Assembly: GCA_003313425.1 (NCBI GenBank)
Contig: NHZP01000007.1
Coordinates: 868,001 to 932,000 of the forward strand
Source of the DNA: Pseudopyrenochaeta lycopersici
Taxonomy: Eukaryota; Ascomycota; Dothideomycetes; Pleosporales; Pseudopyrenochaetaceae
Direction of reading: 5' to 3'
Length of the DNA stretch: 64,000 nt
This document shows, in pieces, positions 33,291 through 43,171 of the stretch. The notes beneath the pieces are model-generated. The model did not search any database and was not told the DNA's origin. It was given only the letters and a program-made list of their open reading frames with translations. A program made the translations under genes and the position numbers. Positions within the stretch are counted from its first letter, which is position 1. Each line of letters opens with the position of its first letter.

Positions 33291-36200
33291 CTAGACGACA
33301 CTGTACCGACCAGTAGGTCCACGAGCAGCAGATGCGTCCTCCGCTGCAATCGTCCCCTCGCGCAGGAGACGAGTGAGTTCCATCATGGCCTGAGTAACCA
33401 CGTTCTCAGTATCACCCTCGACAAGAATGTACAGCTTGGGTAAGTCGAGCTCCCCAGGCTCCTTGCCAGGAGCATAAAAGGTACCCTTGGTGGTAATGGA
33501 GACACCTGTCTGCTCCAAGATCTTCGCGACATTAGTACGGTTGGTGACAGCCCATCGCGCCTTCTGCGGGAAGTCGTTGATTTCGATAGTTGAATGATAG
33601 AGGCCAGCATCCGGGCCCTTGTTGTCGATAGGCTGGCCGGCATGGATCATGCCCTTCTTGCTTAGACGACCATCAACCTTCTGGGCAGCCATCTCAGCCT
33701 TCTCCCTAGCGGTCATTGGCTTGCCGGAGGGAGCTGCCTCAGGGCGCTCGGTCTTGCTGACAACGATCTTGCTGTTCAAGAGCTTCATCCAGGAAGGCTG
33801 CTCCTCAGGCTCCGCTGCAGTTCCGTCAGCAGGTTTAGCGATACCAGGCCCAGAGACTTCAGGCTTCTTGATCGTGGGAAGCTCAGGTTCTTCGTCGCTA
33901 TCTTCTTCGCCTTCAATCTTGTGAGCACGCTTCTCACGCTTCTTCTCGAGTGCACGCGCTGCGTCGAGCTTGTCCAGGCCCTTGCCTCCGAAGCCACCGT
34001 AATACTTCTCGGTACCAGTCTTAGCCTTTTCATGGAAAGTATCAGCCATTTGCTGAAGGTCTGCTGGTACATCGGTGCCGCTCTCCTTCAATGCCTTGAC
34101 AACGTGAACAGCGAACCGCTCTTGGCCCGGGTTCTCAATGAGTGTGATGGCGGTACCCTTATTGCCCGCACGCCCGGTACGCCCGCAGCGGTGAACGTAA
34201 TCTTCCAAGTGCGTAGGGCAGTCAAAGTTGAATACCATGGCTAAACCGGGGACATCAAGACCACGGGCTGCAACAGAAGTAGCGATAAGAATGGAAAGAA
34301 CACCCTGCTTGAACTCATTGATCGCTTCATTACGATCTGTCTGATCTTTAGCACCGTGAATCGTGTTCACAGAAAAGTATCTAGCTTTGAAAAGCTTTGA
34401 GAGGAGATCCTCGGCTGTTTCCTGTCGTTCGGTAAAGATCAGCACCTGTGAATTCTCATCTTCAGAAAAGAGTTGACCAAGATGTAGCAGAGTTTTTGAA
34501 ATCTTTTTCTCGTATGATGGCGGCACAAGCGAAATGACCTGCGTAATTTCAGGAGCAACCTTGCTACGGCCGCCAATAATCACTTCAGCAGGCTTGTTGA
34601 GCGCTTTACGGGCAAGAGCTGCCATGTTCTTTGGGAAAGTTGCTGAGAACAGTATGGTCTGGCGATCGGGACGAACGGTAGCAAGAATCTTCATGACTTG
34701 AGGCTCGAAGCCCATATCGAACATGCGGTCAGCTTCGTCAAGAACAACATAGGTGATGCGTCTAAAATTGAGAACGCGACCAGAATTGCTCTGCAATAGA
34801 TCAATTAGACGTCCAGGGGTTGCACAGAGGATATGAATGCCGCCTCGCTTGATCATAGCAATTTGGTCCGAGATGGGCTGACCACCATATGCACATTTGA
34901 TCGTGATGCCGGAAGCACTGAGGAAAGGCTTGAGCTCACTGACGATCTGCAAAGACAGCTCTCGAGTAGGAGCAAGAATCAGTCCAATAGGACCATCAGA
35001 GGACTTAAGAGAGCGCTGATCAAGGACGTGACGAATCATGGGTATACCGAATGCAAGCGTCTTTCCGGAGCCAGTCTTGGCGACGCCGATAAGATCACGG
35101 CCCGATTCAGCAATCGGGATAGCCTGCGCCTGAATTGAAGTCGGTCTGTCGTAGCGCACCCTGGTGAACACGTCCATGGTGGCTTGCAACAAACCCATCT
35201 GGGCCCACTTTGTGACAGGTCGAGGTACATCGTCGGGCTTCACCTTGATGCCGTCAAGCTCGTGGCGTAGATCAGCTACTTCTTCTGGTGTCATCTGAGC
35301 AATTTCGGCTGGCTCGGTATAGAAGTCTTTTCGGAATGGCTCGTACTCAACTTTATCATGGTTGACGGTTGGCACCTCCTTCTTCTTTTTCTTGGCGGCA
35401 CGAAGCGCCAGTAGGTCTTCAGCTTCAACAGACGTCTGCTCAGGCTCAAGGTCGTCGTTAAACATAGCCGTACCTTGGGGGGCACCGCGGCTTGGTTGCG
35501 CCTCGGAGAGATCGGCCATAAAGGCATCGAGAGGGTCGACATCGTCTTCCTCGGCGCCTGCGTTTTCGTCAACGTCCATCTTTTCGCCAGCTTGGTCGGC
35601 GGCGGGGGCTTCTTCCATGGCAGTGTCCTCAGTTGCGAGACTATCATTGGCTATCTCTGCCCTGCGCTTCTCGAGCTGGGCCTGGAGCTGGGCATTGGTC
35701 TCTTCATCGTCACTGCCAATATCGCTCATCCCAGCGTCGGCATCGGCATCGTCAGCAGCAAGCTCAGGGTCATCAATGGGTGCGAACGCAGGAAGTGCTT
35801 GGAACTTGCGCTTGCCGGTATCGTCTTCGTCATCAAGCAAGGTCTTTTTCGAGGTCTCGGCCTCGGCGGCAGACTTGGCCTTGAGACCGAAGGAGCCAAT
35901 GTTACCATTCACCTTAGCATGTGCCACGGAGCGATCTACAGAGGTAAGCAATTGAGGTACAAAAGTGTCGATAGAGGGATACGTACTGCTAACAGCAGTG
36001 GTGACTGGCTTGCCTGCAGGCTTGGCCATCAGTGGGCGTACGGCAGCTGACTCATCGAGCTTGAAGGTTGACTTCTCGGGTTGCTTCTGCTTGGTCTTCT
36101 CAGTGGTGGTCTTCTGAGGAACTTTAGCCTTAGTGATATCCTGCTTGGGCTCGCTTGCTGGTGGGGTTGCAGCGACTGTAGGTGTCGAGGGTGCAGTGAC

Positions 36201-36746
36201 ATTTGGGGACATGCCAGAACCAGGTGTATCAGCCTTGTCTTTGGCCAGGCGCTCAGCGTTGCGCTTCTTCCACTCAGCGAGCTTAGCAGCACGATCAGCG
36301 AGCTTGTCTTTTGCTTGTGTCTCTGAATCCTTCTTCTCTTCCCGCGATATAGCATCTACCCGCTCCCGCCTAGTATCAGGGGCCGGGGTGGCAGATGCGC
36401 GCGAGCCTGGCCGCCGTGAGGTGGAACGACGGCGCCGGTCCCGGTCATCATGGTCACGCCTGTACCGATCTATGTGTCTATCTCGAGATCGATCTCGGCG
36501 TACTGGTGAACGTGAGCGGCGACGGTGCGAGTCGCGCTCTCGACGGTCGTCGCGGCGGTGGCCATCTCGGTCTCTGTCACGGACTCGGTCGCGATCATCT
36601 CTGATGCGTCCACCACTGTAGCGGTCTGAGCGGTCTCGTGAACGGTCACGGCGTCCAGGCGACCTCGAGCGGGCCCGGCGGGGCGGAGAGTAGCGTCCTC
36701 GGTCGCGGTCGTACCTTGAGTTATCAGCGTGGCGCGCACTCGCCAT
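33291..36746 (-). CDS. prp5: Pre-mRNA-processing DEAD-box ATP-dependent RNA helicase PRP5
   Basis: Nuclear RNA helicase that remodels U2 snRNP at branch-site recognition. One exon as read, 1151 aa from ATG 36746 (MASARHADNSRYDRDRGRYS). N-terminus: RS/RD-rich, unusually long Arg-Asp/Arg-Ser repeats over about residues 10-120, then acidic/Ala-rich segments. DEAD core: Q-motif region RPTSIQAQAIP, AKTGSGKT (about 553), PTRELS, VLDEADRMFDMGF (about 667), FSATFP (about 699), ARGLDVPG and HRCGRTGRAG (about 851). The C-terminus has the Prp5-type KH-like tail ending GPTGRYSVV. A 51-nt segment (35936-35986) has GTACGT..GTAG ends and no stop, so it could be an in-frame intron. The frame stays open upstream to 37031, but that would overlap ERB1 and is not expected to be translated. 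Confidence 0.93.
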   Translation of the reverse strand: MASARHADNSRYDRDRGRYSPPRRARSRSPGRRDRSRDRSDRYSGGRIRDDRDRVRDRDRDGHRRDDRRERDSHRRRSRSPVRRDRSRDRHIDRYRRDHDDRDRRRRSTSRRPGSRASATPAPDTRRERVDAISREEKKDSETQAKDKLADRAAKLAEWKKRNAERLAKDKADTPGSGMSPNVTAPSTPTVAATPPASEPKQDITKAKVPQKTTTEKTKQKQPEKSTFKLDESAAVRPLMAKPAGKPVTTAVSSTYPSIDTFVPQLLTSVDRSVAHAKVNGNIGSFGLKAKSAAEAETSKKTLLDDEDDTGKRKFQALPAFAPIDDPELAADDADADAGMSDIGSDDEETNAQLQAQLEKRRAEIANDSLATEDTAMEEAPAADQAGEKMDVDENAGAEEDDVDPLDAFMADLSEAQPSRGAPQGTAMFNDDLEPEQTSVEAEDLLALRAAKKKKKEVPTVNHDKVEYEPFRKDFYTEPAEIAQMTPEEVADLRHELDGIKVKPDDVPRPVTKWAQMGLLQATMDVFTRVRYDRPTSIQAQAIPIAESGRDLIGVAKTGSGKTLAFGIPMIRHVLDQRSLKSSDGPIGLILAPTRELSLQIVSELKPFLSASGITIKCAYGGQPISDQIAMIKRGGIHILCATPGRLIDLLQSNSGRVLNFRRITYVVLDEADRMFDMGFEPQVMKILATVRPDRQTILFSATFPKNMAALARKALNKPAEVIIGGRSKVAPEITQVISLVPPSYEKKISKTLLHLGQLFSEDENSQVLIFTERQETAEDLLSKLFKARYFSVNTIHGAKDQTDRNEAINEFKQGVLSILIATSVAARGLDVPGLAMVFNFDCPTHLEDYVHRCGRTGRAGNKGTAITLIENPGQERFAVHVVKALKESGTDVPADLQQMADTFHEKAKTGTEKYYGGFGGKGLDKLDAARALEKKREKRAHKIEGEEDSDEEPELPTIKKPEVSGPGIAKPADGTAAEPEEQPSWMKLLNSKIVVSKTERPEAAPSGKPMTAREKAEMAAQKVDGRLSKKGMIHAGQPIDNKGPDAGLYHSTIEINDFPQKARWAVTNRTNVAKILEQTGVSITTKGTFYAPGKEPGELDLPKLYILVEGDTENVVTQAMMELTRLLREGTIAAEDASAARGPTGRYSVV

Positions 36747-37005
36747 GTCGGCTCGTGGTGTATTACTATCTAGAATCAGTGTAGTTTCGGGGCCTCGGTG
36801 GGTGGGCGGCGGTTGAAATGAGGCGGGGGGTGTGAAGTGGGTGCTGAGGTTGCTTCGAGGAGTTTGCAGAACGTCGTCGGGGGTCCGTCGCGCCTTCCTT
36901 GGCGTGCTGTCATTAGCGTGGGTCCGTGCACCGAAATCTTGGCTGATCCAAAAAATTTGGGAAGGTGTGACTTTGAATAGAGAACTCGCAGACTCATACC
37001 GTGCT
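36747..37005. promoter_or_regulatory. Bidirectional promoter PRP5 / ERB1 with RRPE-like element
   Basis: Only 259 bp separate the two divergent start codons. CCAAAAAATTTGG (A/T core 36950-36958) lies 48 bp upstream of the ERB1 ATG and resembles the ribosomal-RNA-processing element (AAAAATTT) found in front of yeast ribosome-biogenesis genes. No clear PAC word (GATGAG) was seen. Confidence 0.5.
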
Positions 37006-39375
37006 ATGACAATGTCTGTGAATCCGCGCAAGAGGAAGGTGGCGACGCGACCAGCGCCAGAACTAAGCGATTCTGAGGCCGAATTGGCAGATGGTCTGCT
37101 GGAAGGAATATTGTCACATTCCGAGGACGACTCGGAAGACAGCCACGAGGAAGAGGTCGATACAGATGCGAGCAGCGTAATTGAAGGTCTGTCGGACGCA
37201 GATGAAGACGAAGAGGAGGATCCAGAGAGCGAATTTGATAGCGATGAGAGACAAATACGCGAGCAGATTCGTAATCTTGATACTTCAGACGGACAGCTTC
37301 AGCGAAAGAATGTAGGTCTGACACATGGTATGGAGCTCGACACCGGCGCAGATGGTGGACTGGACGAACAAAACGAAGACCTGAAACCCAACTATACTGT
37401 CACGACGGACGCGCACGGTAACGTCCGCTACATCTACAAAGAGATTGACCCCGTCTACGATTCCGACGACTCGGACGCAGAAGCGACGAACACAATCGGC
37501 AACATTCCCCTCACATACTACGACCAGTACCCACACATTGGCTACGACATCAATGGCAAGAAGATTATGCGCCCTGCAAAGGGAGAGGCTTTGGATGCGC
37601 TGCTCGACAGCATCGATATACCCAAAGGCTGGACTGGCCTAACGGATCCGCAGACAGGAAAGCCGTTGAATCTGTCAGACGAAGAGCTGGACGTGCTGAA
37701 GCGGCTCACAAGGAACGAAGTAGTCGAAGATGGGTACGATCCATACCCGGAAATGGTGGCTTACTTTTCTGGGAAGCAGGAGATCATGCCACTGAGCGCT
37801 GCACCGGAGCCCAAGCGACGTTTCATACCCTCCAAACACGAAGCAAAACGGGTCATGAAGATTGTTAAGGCCATTAGGGAAGGTCGCATCAAACCATACA
37901 AGGCCCCTGAGGAAGGCGAAGAGGAACAGCAAGTATATTTTGATGTATGGGCAGACGAAAAGCCGCGACCAGAGCACTCGATGCACATACCCGCTCCTAA
38001 GCTGCCTCCACCAGGCTACGAAGCCAGCTACCACCCACCACCTGAGTACCTCCCAGACAAGGCCGAGGAGCAAGCATGGCTAGAGGCAGATGAAGAAGAT
38101 CGGGAAAAGGACTTCTTACCCAAAAACTACGAAGCATTACGCAAAGTTCCTGGCTATGAGACTTTTGTGAAAGAACGCTTCGAGCGAAGCTTAGATTTGT
38201 ATCTAGCTCCTCGTATCCGAAGAAACCGACTCAATATCGACCCTGAATCATTACTGCCCAAGTTGCCGGATCCGGAAGAACTGAAGCCTTTCCCCACCAC
38301 CTGCGCAGCGATCTACCGGGGACAGGAGGGTCGTGTGCGTTGCGTTTCAGTCGACCCGCAAGGCATCTTTGTTGCCAGTGGAGGTGACGACGGCTTCGTT
38401 CGAGTATGGGAGCTGCTTACTGGTCGTCAAGTTTGGAATGCTAAGCTATCGGATGAAGAAGCTGTCGACGCTGTACAGTGGAGACCAACAAAGGACGCAT
38501 CAATCTTGGCTGCTGCCGCCGGAGAGAATGCATACTTGATTGTTCCTTTCACATTGCTTTCACCAGATGTGGAACAGAACAGTCGTGAGGTTCTCGACGC
38601 AGGGTGGGGTTATGCAGCGTCAAAGCCGTCAACCACGACGAACGGCGAAGCGCCAAAACAACCGCCAGGCAAATGGAGCCGCCCTGGGACCCGTCTCGAA
38701 AACAAAGGCGTCCTCGTCCAGATCGAAGTCCGATCTGCTGTGAAGGTCATTAATTGGCATCGTCGAGGCGATTACTTTGCGACGGTTTCACCCCGAGGCC
38801 AGAGCACCGCAGTGGCTATTCACACAGTCTCGAAACACCTCACCCAACTCCCTTTCCGCCGTCTGAAAGGTATTGCCCAGACCGCACAGTTTCACCCCTC
38901 AAAAGCGATCTTCTTTGTCGCGACACGTAACACAATCCGTAGCTACGACCTTGCCAAACAAGAACTTGTCAAAATCCTTCAACCTGGTGCGAAGTGGATA
39001 TCATCCATTGACGTGCACCCAGGTGGTGACAATATCATCGTCGGCACCTACGACAAGAGGCTTCTCTGGCATGACCTCGATTTGTCCAACAAACCCTACA
39101 AAACTCTTCGTTTCCACAAAGAAGCTATCCGCGCCGTCAAGTTCCATCAAGGCGGTCTCCCATTGTTTGCAGATGCGAGCGATGATGGCAGTCTGCAAAT
39201 TTTCCATGGCAAGGTTGTGGGCGATTTGATGGAGAATGCAACGATTGTCCCGTTGAAGGTATTGAGGGGGCACAAGATAAAGAGTCGCTTAGGCGTCATG
39301 GATCTGGATTGGCATTCGAGGGAGCCGTGGTGCGTGTCTGCGGGCGCGGACGGAACCTTGAGGTTGTGGAGCTAG
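37006..39375 (+). CDS. erb1: Ribosome biogenesis protein ERB1 (BOP1)
   Basis: Nucleolar scaffold of the Nop7-Erb1-Ytm1 (PeBoW) complex, required for 27S pre-rRNA processing and 60S assembly. Single exon, 789 aa from ATG 37006 ([16 protein letters not shown]); the ATG at 37012 is the near alternative. N-terminus: basic patch, then a long acidic stretch (about 25-110). The BOP1NT domain follows with [47 protein letters not shown] and [22 protein letters not shown]-terminal WD40 propeller starts near [20 protein letters not shown] and ends [19 protein letters not shown]. Length is close to the yeast protein. It shares its promoter with PRP5. Confidence 0.96.
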   Translation: MTMSVNPRKRKVATRPAPELSDSEAELADGLLEGILSHSEDDSEDSHEEEVDTDASSVIEGLSDADEDEEEDPESEFDSDERQIREQIRNLDTSDGQLQRKNVGLTHGMELDTGADGGLDEQNEDLKPNYTVTTDAHGNVRYIYKEIDPVYDSDDSDAEATNTIGNIPLTYYDQYPHIGYDINGKKIMRPAKGEALDALLDSIDIPKGWTGLTDPQTGKPLNLSDEELDVLKRLTRNEVVEDGYDPYPEMVAYFSGKQEIMPLSAAPEPKRRFIPSKHEAKRVMKIVKAIREGRIKPYKAPEEGEEEQQVYFDVWADEKPRPEHSMHIPAPKLPPPGYEASYHPPPEYLPDKAEEQAWLEADEEDREKDFLPKNYEALRKVPGYETFVKERFERSLDLYLAPRIRRNRLNIDPESLLPKLPDPEELKPFPTTCAAIYRGQEGRVRCVSVDPQGIFVASGGDDGFVRVWELLTGRQVWNAKLSDEEAVDAVQWRPTKDASILAAAAGENAYLIVPFTLLSPDVEQNSREVLDAGWGYAASKPSTTTNGEAPKQPPGKWSRPGTRLENKGVLVQIEVRSAVKVINWHRRGDYFATVSPRGQSTAVAIHTVSKHLTQLPFRRLKGIAQTAQFHPSKAIFFVATRNTIRSYDLAKQELVKILQPGAKWISSIDVHPGGDNIIVGTYDKRLLWHDLDLSNKPYKTLRFHKEAIRAVKFHQGGLPLFADASDDGSLQIFHGKVVGDLMENATIVPLKVLRGHKIKSRLGVMDLDWHSREPWCVSAGADGTLRLWS

Positions 39376-40230
39376 ATTGGGTGATATGATACCAAAGTGT
39401 GGCATGTAGCATTCGATGGCGTTGACAGGAAAACATTATGGCGTGTTTCCCAGTGCAATTGTAGGGCTTTGAATCCATCACGTGACCAAATCGCCATCCC
39501 TATGCCACTCCCAACATTCTATGAGCATGCTCACACATTGACCGAGAAAGTGAGAACCCAGCACACGAGGAATTCGTTATAATCGAAAAGGATTGCCCTT
39601 CATGTTGAGCAGTTCTTCCATCACTCAAGGGCATCGACCGAAATTCAAGTGTTGTATCGATTGATCTGCAACACCAGGTTGAGGGGCTACGATGCGCTTT
39701 AATCCGGACATGCGACTCCACACACGACCAACTGCTACAACTCACACCTCAACTCTTCGGCTGGTTGCTACCACATGGTCAGTCGAATTCGATACTAAGC
39801 TTCATATCCCTACAATTTAAATCGCCTCAACAGTTGTCTCTGCAACCGGTTTTAGGAGCATCGGAGCGCACGTGTGGGCATGCGACATCACCAGTGAATG
39901 CCGCCTTCCTCCCACCTTCTCTTTCGGCCCACCCGTTCTATGTGTGCCCACGAAGGCTCGACCCAGGACAATGTTTGGGGCGGCCACGCTCCCGTCTGTG
40001 ACGATCTCATTCGAGGCGCAATCGAGGGTCTGATCGACTTCGGTGTTCGCTGAACCAATCACGGCTGAGATGGACACCTCGTGCTCAAGAACTCACTCTG
40101 CGACACAAAATAGCCCACGCGACACCCCAACAGTGACAATGCTACCCGTAAATCGTTCTTGCAGTCTTTTTAATACCCCTCTCCAGTCTCCAGTCTTCAC
40201 AAGAAGCTGGATACTGGCTGAAGTTCTCTC
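39376..40230. other. Intergenic / long 5' leader of the bHLH gene
   Basis: A CACGTG word lies at 39480. The last part holds an upstream frame (40139-40234, listed separately). No independent gene is supported. Confidence 0.5.
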
Positions 40231-40234
40231 ATGA
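40139..40234 (+). promoter_or_regulatory. Upstream ORF whose stop overlaps the bHLH start (ATGA)
   Basis: ATG at 40139 opens a 31-codon frame (MLPVNRSCSLFNTPLQSPVF...) that ends with TGA at 40232-40234. The bHLH ATG at 40231 overlaps that stop as ATGA. The same frame is open back to an ATG at 40043. If transcribed, this is a stop-start overlap that could couple or restrict translation of the factor; the next in-frame bHLH ATG is 40255. Confidence 0.4.
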
Positions 40235-41577
40235 GTGTCAATCCCGTCAAGATAATGCCCCGTCCTAGCTTCCCTCCTACTCCGCAGCCCAGCACGGATA
40301 TAACTGGCAAGAGCAGCGTCAATGCCCCTCAATTGGAGGGCGGGTTTACTCTACCTCCTGCAGCTTTAGGTAGTAGGGGAAGCGTAGCGAGCTCATCCGG
40401 TCCATCTGAAAATGCCTCAGATTCCTCTTATCAGCCGCCCTCACCCTCTTCCCCAGTCGCGACATCGAAGCCTGGTCATGCGCACAAGCGCTCGAGTACC
40501 TCTGCCCAACATAGTGTCATCACGAAGGATGACTATTCTCTTCCTCCTCCGCCAACTCGATCGCGCAAAATCATCCAGATGAAGCCTAAGTCTACGCAGG
40601 ATCCAGCCAAGGCGCAATCTCAAGTGCAAAATGCAAAGGCCACAACAAGTACCGCTAGCAGTGGTACGAAGAAGAAGCAGGCGAGCAATACTACTGCTGC
40701 GGGGCGCAAGATTGCCAGGAAGACGGCCCACAGCTTGATTGAGCGAAGGAGAAGGTCGAAGATGAACGAAGAATTCGGGGTACTTAAAGATATGATTCCT
40801 GCTTGTAGAGGCCAGGAAATGCACAAATTAGCCATTTTACAGGTACATAAAAGAGTTGCGACATATGTAGCACGTGCTAATAGTACAAAGGCATCCATCG
40901 ATTACATGCGATACTTGGAGCAATGCGTTGGTGATCTGAAGAATGCACACCAAACACGCCTCGATTCACCTTCGTCCGCAGCTTCCGAGCCTCCCCAACC
41001 GCCAGTTCTACGACATGTTAGTGAAGACGAGCACGAAGAGGACGAGGATGAGGAGATGGAAGATGCAGTATCCCCTACCTACGTTGAACGCGCTGCATCG
41101 AAGTTCGAATCCCAATTCATAAATGCTTCGCCCACCATCTATCCGTCCGATAGGAGTGTGTATACCCACTCGACCACAACATCACCAGCCATTTTGCCCC
41201 ACGATCGCCGCTACTCGGCGGGCCCGTCCCCCGCGCTCCAACCCTCGGACCCACATCACTACTCGCTAGCCTCATCTTCTGTTCGCTCTACAGTCACCTC
41301 GCCATTGCTCCAGCCTTCGCCAGCTATTGGTAGCCTGACACCCTCGGCATTACAATTTAGCAAAGCATTCCATAGCGGTCCTCCTAGCACTGGTCCGATC
41401 GCTGCTCCCGGATCATCGCATGGAGTAGCTGCATTTGCCCTGACTTCGCCCCTACTGGGACCCCAAGCTGATCGGGAGGATCAAGAGGCTACCGAAGCTC
41501 TCCTGATGTTGAACACAGACCGCAGGAGCTGGACTGGTGCACGTGGCATGAGTGTAAAGGATTTGCTCAGCGGGTAG
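40231..41577 (+). CDS. Basic helix-loop-helix transcription factor, class B (CACGTG-type)
   Basis: Nuclear bHLH factor. Exons 40231-40842 and 40891-41577 give 432 aa; start at 40231 (MSVNPVKIMPRPSF) or 40255. The basic region RKTAHSLIERRRR (about 164-176) has the His-Glu-Arg triad (positions 5, 9, 13) that reads CACGTG. Helix 1 is SKMNEEFGVLKDMIP, the loop ACRGQEMHKLAILQ, and helix 2 ASIDYMRYLEQCVGDLK. Removing the 48-nt intron (40843-40890; GTACAT donor, GCTAAT branch, AAAG acceptor) makes the HLH contiguous. The intron is itself stop-free and in frame, so unspliced message would insert 16 residues into helix 2. The rest is Ser/Pro-rich. Precise orthology is not established; S. pombe Esc1-like proteins are the nearest I can name. 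A CACGTG word lies inside the intron (40871-40876). Confidence 0.85.
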   Translation: MSVNPVKIMPRPSFPPTPQPSTDITGKSSVNAPQLEGGFTLPPAALGSRGSVASSSGPSENASDSSYQPPSPSSPVATSKPGHAHKRSSTSAQHSVITKDDYSLPPPPTRSRKIIQMKPKSTQDPAKAQSQVQNAKATTSTASSGTKKKQASNTTAAGRKIARKTAHSLIERRRRSKMNEEFGVLKDMIPACRGQEMHKLAILQVHKRVATYVARANSTKASIDYMRYLEQCVGDLKNAHQTRLDSPSSAASEPPQPPVLRHVSEDEHEEDEDEEMEDAVSPTYVERAASKFESQFINASPTIYPSDRSVYTHSTTTSPAILPHDRRYSAGPSPALQPSDPHHYSLASSSVRSTVTSPLLQPSPAIGSLTPSALQFSKAFHSGPPSTGPIAAPGSSHGVAAFALTSPLLGPQADREDQEATEALLMLNTDRRSWTGARGMSVKDLLSG

Positions 41578-43171
41578 TCCATGTGTAAAGTATGGCCAAT
41601 GTGTCGGCTGGCGTTATGAGGTTGAGAAAATATCGGGCTGCATATACCATTATGGGTACTGGGAGGAAATCTGCTTACTGTTTTGGCGCTGGTGGAATTT
41701 TGCTGTTACTATCGGAGGAAATTATGTTGTCATCCTTTGTCGTTGTTAAGACTAATGCGAGATTTGCTCTGGCAGTGAGGTACTTTTTGTTCTTTTAGGG
41801 TAAAACATAACGCATAAAACTCATCTGAGCATGTAAATGCTTAATCGTAATTTCGCGTTCCGCAGATCATCGTTGCCGTTTGCTCTGCACATCGCTAGAC
41901 TGGACCCGAGTGGAGACCCGACACCCGAGATTCGAGGCATAAGCCTAGAATAAAACCCCCCAGCCTCCTGCGAGAAAAGGCAACAAATCGCAAACATTTG
42001 AATTTTGAAATCGAATACAGCCTTGACCCACGCTTCAGAACGGCTGCTTGCTGTTTGAGTATGAGGCTGATTGTCAGCATAAGAGTGGAACATGTCCACT
42101 CGCGTTTCGGTGTGGAACAAATGCACACGCCTCCCTCACAAAGTCAAAAGCAACGTCAAGGCCTGGTATGCGCTTGACTTTCAACAGCGTCGCAATTCTG
42201 CTCCTCGCTTGATTTAGTCTTGTCGGTATGAGCGAGTGCATCTGATTAGCAGCCGTTGAGGTAGGTAATACGGTAGGTACACCTCCTTATCATCGTCCCC
42301 TTCGTCTGACGCAGGAGCTGCGCATGGTTTAGTTACTCCCCATCGCACAGGACGACGTGGCATTTCCCGAAAGAGAAGGACGCGAAAGGAAGGGTGGACT
42401 GTGGTTTGCCTGATTAGGCATGCCTTGCGGTCGCGTCGAACGGTAAACTCGATACTCGGTGTTTTGAATCGGCGAAACGGTTTCCGTCTGGAGCTCATCC
42501 GTCATGCACATCTGGTACCAAGCGAGTGGGGCCTTTCCCGGTAGGGCTGGCAAGGATCCAACGCTCTCAGCTCCCAGCAACCTCCAGGACAGTGGAACTG
42601 GGTCTCCCGAATACCGACTTCCACGCCAATAGGACCGATTAATGCCGTCGCCGCGCCTGTATTCAACCCCAGCCAGAAATAAACATGGGCAGTTATCCTT
42701 CGACACATGCGTGCGCATGTTGAATCCATCGTCATAGAGCTGTGCTCAATGCGGGTCAGTCCATGATTTCGCGGCGTCTCGCGCCCCGCTTCGCTCCTAC
42801 GTAAACTCCGTCCCCGAGCCTGCACACCCACATGTCCAGATTGGTTTTGGTCGCCACGGAGATAATGGCAGAACCATCCCCCCGTTCGGCCCTCTGACGG
42901 ACGCGCCTGAAATCGTTTCATCTCCTGCGCGAGCCTGACTGTCGTGGGCAAGTTGAAGGGTATATTAATTCGGCTTATCCCCTGGCTTGGCTTTCTACAA
43001 TATTTAGCTTTGCAGGCTTCAAATCATCATTATACCCGCGATCACGCTTGGGTTGCCACACAGGTCATACTACCACATTCCAGCCTTGGAGCACCCTTTG
43101 TGCCAAAAAGTCTTGGTTCTCACGACAGTACCATAAAAAGGTTAGAGCAAAGGCTGCAGTCGGTGTTCAGG
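41578..43171. other. Intergenic; only unsupported overlapping minus-strand frames
   Basis: Minus-strand frames at 42214-42951 (up to 149 codons) overlap each other in different frames and show no motif, signal peptide or splice linkage; they are not called. A CTTATC (GATA) word lies about 195 bp upstream of the MFS start at 43172. Confidence 0.5.

Noticed and set aside
36747..37031. 95-residue N-terminal extension of PRP5
   Set aside because: Composition unlike PRP5, overlaps the ERB1 start, and MASARH at 36746 is a natural start before the RS domain.
42214..42951. Minus-strand frames of up to 149 codons
   Set aside because: Different frames overlap, no splice sites join them, and no known motif or signal peptide is present.
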